A DNA stretch of 6,281 nt, from the NCBI GenBank assembly GCA_027056825.1, contig JALUJS010000701.1:1-6281 (forward strand). The letters are read 5' to 3'. A model generated the notes under the pieces. That model had not been told where the DNA came from. It made no database searches and saw only the letters and a program-made list of their open reading frames with translations. Of this stretch, positions 5,961 through 6,281 are shown piece by piece. Within the stretch, counting starts at the first letter, position 1; every line of letters begins with the position of its first letter. The translations under genes and the position numbers were made by a program. This stretch comes from Candidatus Krumholzibacteriia bacterium. GTDB lineage: Bacteria; Krumholzibacteriota; Krumholzibacteriia; LZORAL124-64-63.

Positions 5961-6281
5961 GTCACATCTCCCGTTTTTACCTGACCAGGGTCAGCTTGAG
6001 GGTGGCGCCGGCATCGCCTTCGCTCCCCCGGGGCCCATCTCCCGTCCGGCCACCAATCCCAACGGCCTGCCCGTCAGCCCCGCGCCTCCGCGCACGGGCA
6101 TGGTTTCGGGCATCATCGGGCGCATCGTGGGCCTGAACATCGTCGATCTGGTCAAGCGCGGCCGCATGACCCACAGCGAGCGCATGACCGAGATGGCGGC
6201 CGCCTGCATCGCCTCCATGGGCGATTCCCTGTGGGACGGTTCCGCGGCCGTGATCATGGTCTACCCCGTGGTCCCGGACAC
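5959..6281 (+). CDS. Sulfide:quinone oxidoreductase-like flavoprotein, C-terminal part only (truncated at both ends)
   Basis: This frame is open from 5902 to the right edge, and third positions are almost all G or C from about 6004 onward, so it is real coding sequence. The only ATG near its beginning, at 5959, gives 107 residues in the window, overlaps the first two bases of the thioredoxin-like gene and has no convincing ribosome binding site. From residue 17 the text reads GAGIAFAPPGPISRP, then PRTGMVSGIIGRIVGLNI, then MTEMAAACIASMG and AAVIMVYPVVPD. From memory this matches the second half of SQR-like FAD/NAD(P)-dependent oxidoreductases, where a PKTG-like segment precedes a helix and a CxADMG/CxASxG strand. 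Such proteins need about 300 residues of Rossmann fold first, and these are absent: the opposite strand encodes the thioredoxin. It is therefore a 5'-deleted remnant, a rearranged gene or one side of an assembly junction. That it is coding is confident; the family is moderate. Confidence 0.55.
   Translation, partial: MSHLPFLPDQGQLEGGAGIAFAPPGPISRPATNPNGLPVSPAPPRTGMVSGIIGRIVGLNIVDLVKRGRMTHSERMTEMAAACIASMGDSLWDGSAAVIMVYPVVPD
5977..6006 (-). other. Possible 3' tail of a lost minus-strand gene
   Basis: Read on the minus strand, this ends ...GATLKLTLVR and TAA, 16 bases before the start codon of the thioredoxin-like gene and its ribosome binding site. Endings such as KLTLVR are typical of C-terminal sorting or FlgD-like domains in some FCB-type bacteria. 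Further upstream the frame is only a shadow of the plus-strand flavoprotein. If real, this is the last piece of a gene cut off near 6004-6012. Confidence 0.2.

Noticed and set aside
5991..6257. An 88-codon minus-strand frame at the right end
   Set aside because: Codon third-position bias and recognisable sequence are on the plus strand, so this is its mirror.

Overview
The window looks like a piece of a high-GC (about two-thirds G+C by eye) Gram-negative bacterial chromosome or metagenomic contig. The clues are strong G/C preference at third codon positions, two exported redox proteins with cleavable signal peptides, a multiheme cytochrome c, and an FHA-GAF-PP2C signalling phosphatase. Such a mix is common in Deltaproteobacteria-like, Gemmatimonadota-like or FCB-related lineages such as Krumholzibacteriota or Eisenbacteria. 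That placement is inference, and no marker gene is present to fix it.

Layout from left to right. (1) 1-1391, plus: the 3' part of a calcineurin-like metallophosphoesterase with an N-terminal FN3-like domain, cut by the left edge. (2) A perfect 9-bp GC hairpin at 1391-1412 lies between convergent genes. (3) 1430-2770, minus: an exported pentaheme cytochrome c with a beta-rich C-terminal half. (4) 2771-3044: a divergent intergenic region with an A/T-rich island that carries a promoter-like extended -10 for the plus strand. (5) 3045-4688, plus: FHA-GAF-SpoIIE/PP2C phosphatase. (6) 4744-5415, plus: small class I SAM methyltransferase, probably cotranscribed with gene 5 and preceded by a possible mini-ORF whose stop overlaps its start. 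(7) 5388-5960, minus: exported TlpA/ResA-like thioredoxin, overlapping the methyltransferase tail to tail by 28 bp. (8) About 5959/6004 to 6281, plus: an open coding frame resembling the C-terminal part of a sulfide:quinone oxidoreductase-like flavoprotein. It runs off the right edge and lacks its N-terminal half.

The genes do not form one obvious operon. A loose theme is periplasmic redox (pentaheme cytochrome, thioredoxin-like protein and possibly an SQR-like enzyme) beside an intracellular phospho-signalling phosphatase. No CRISPR array, mobile element, tRNA or rRNA was seen. The most unusual point is the right end: a coding frame with no N-terminal domain begins where the minus strand carries what looks like the last residues of another gene. 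This suggests a rearrangement breakpoint or an assembly junction near 6000-6012. I did not see a convincing new multi-gene system here.
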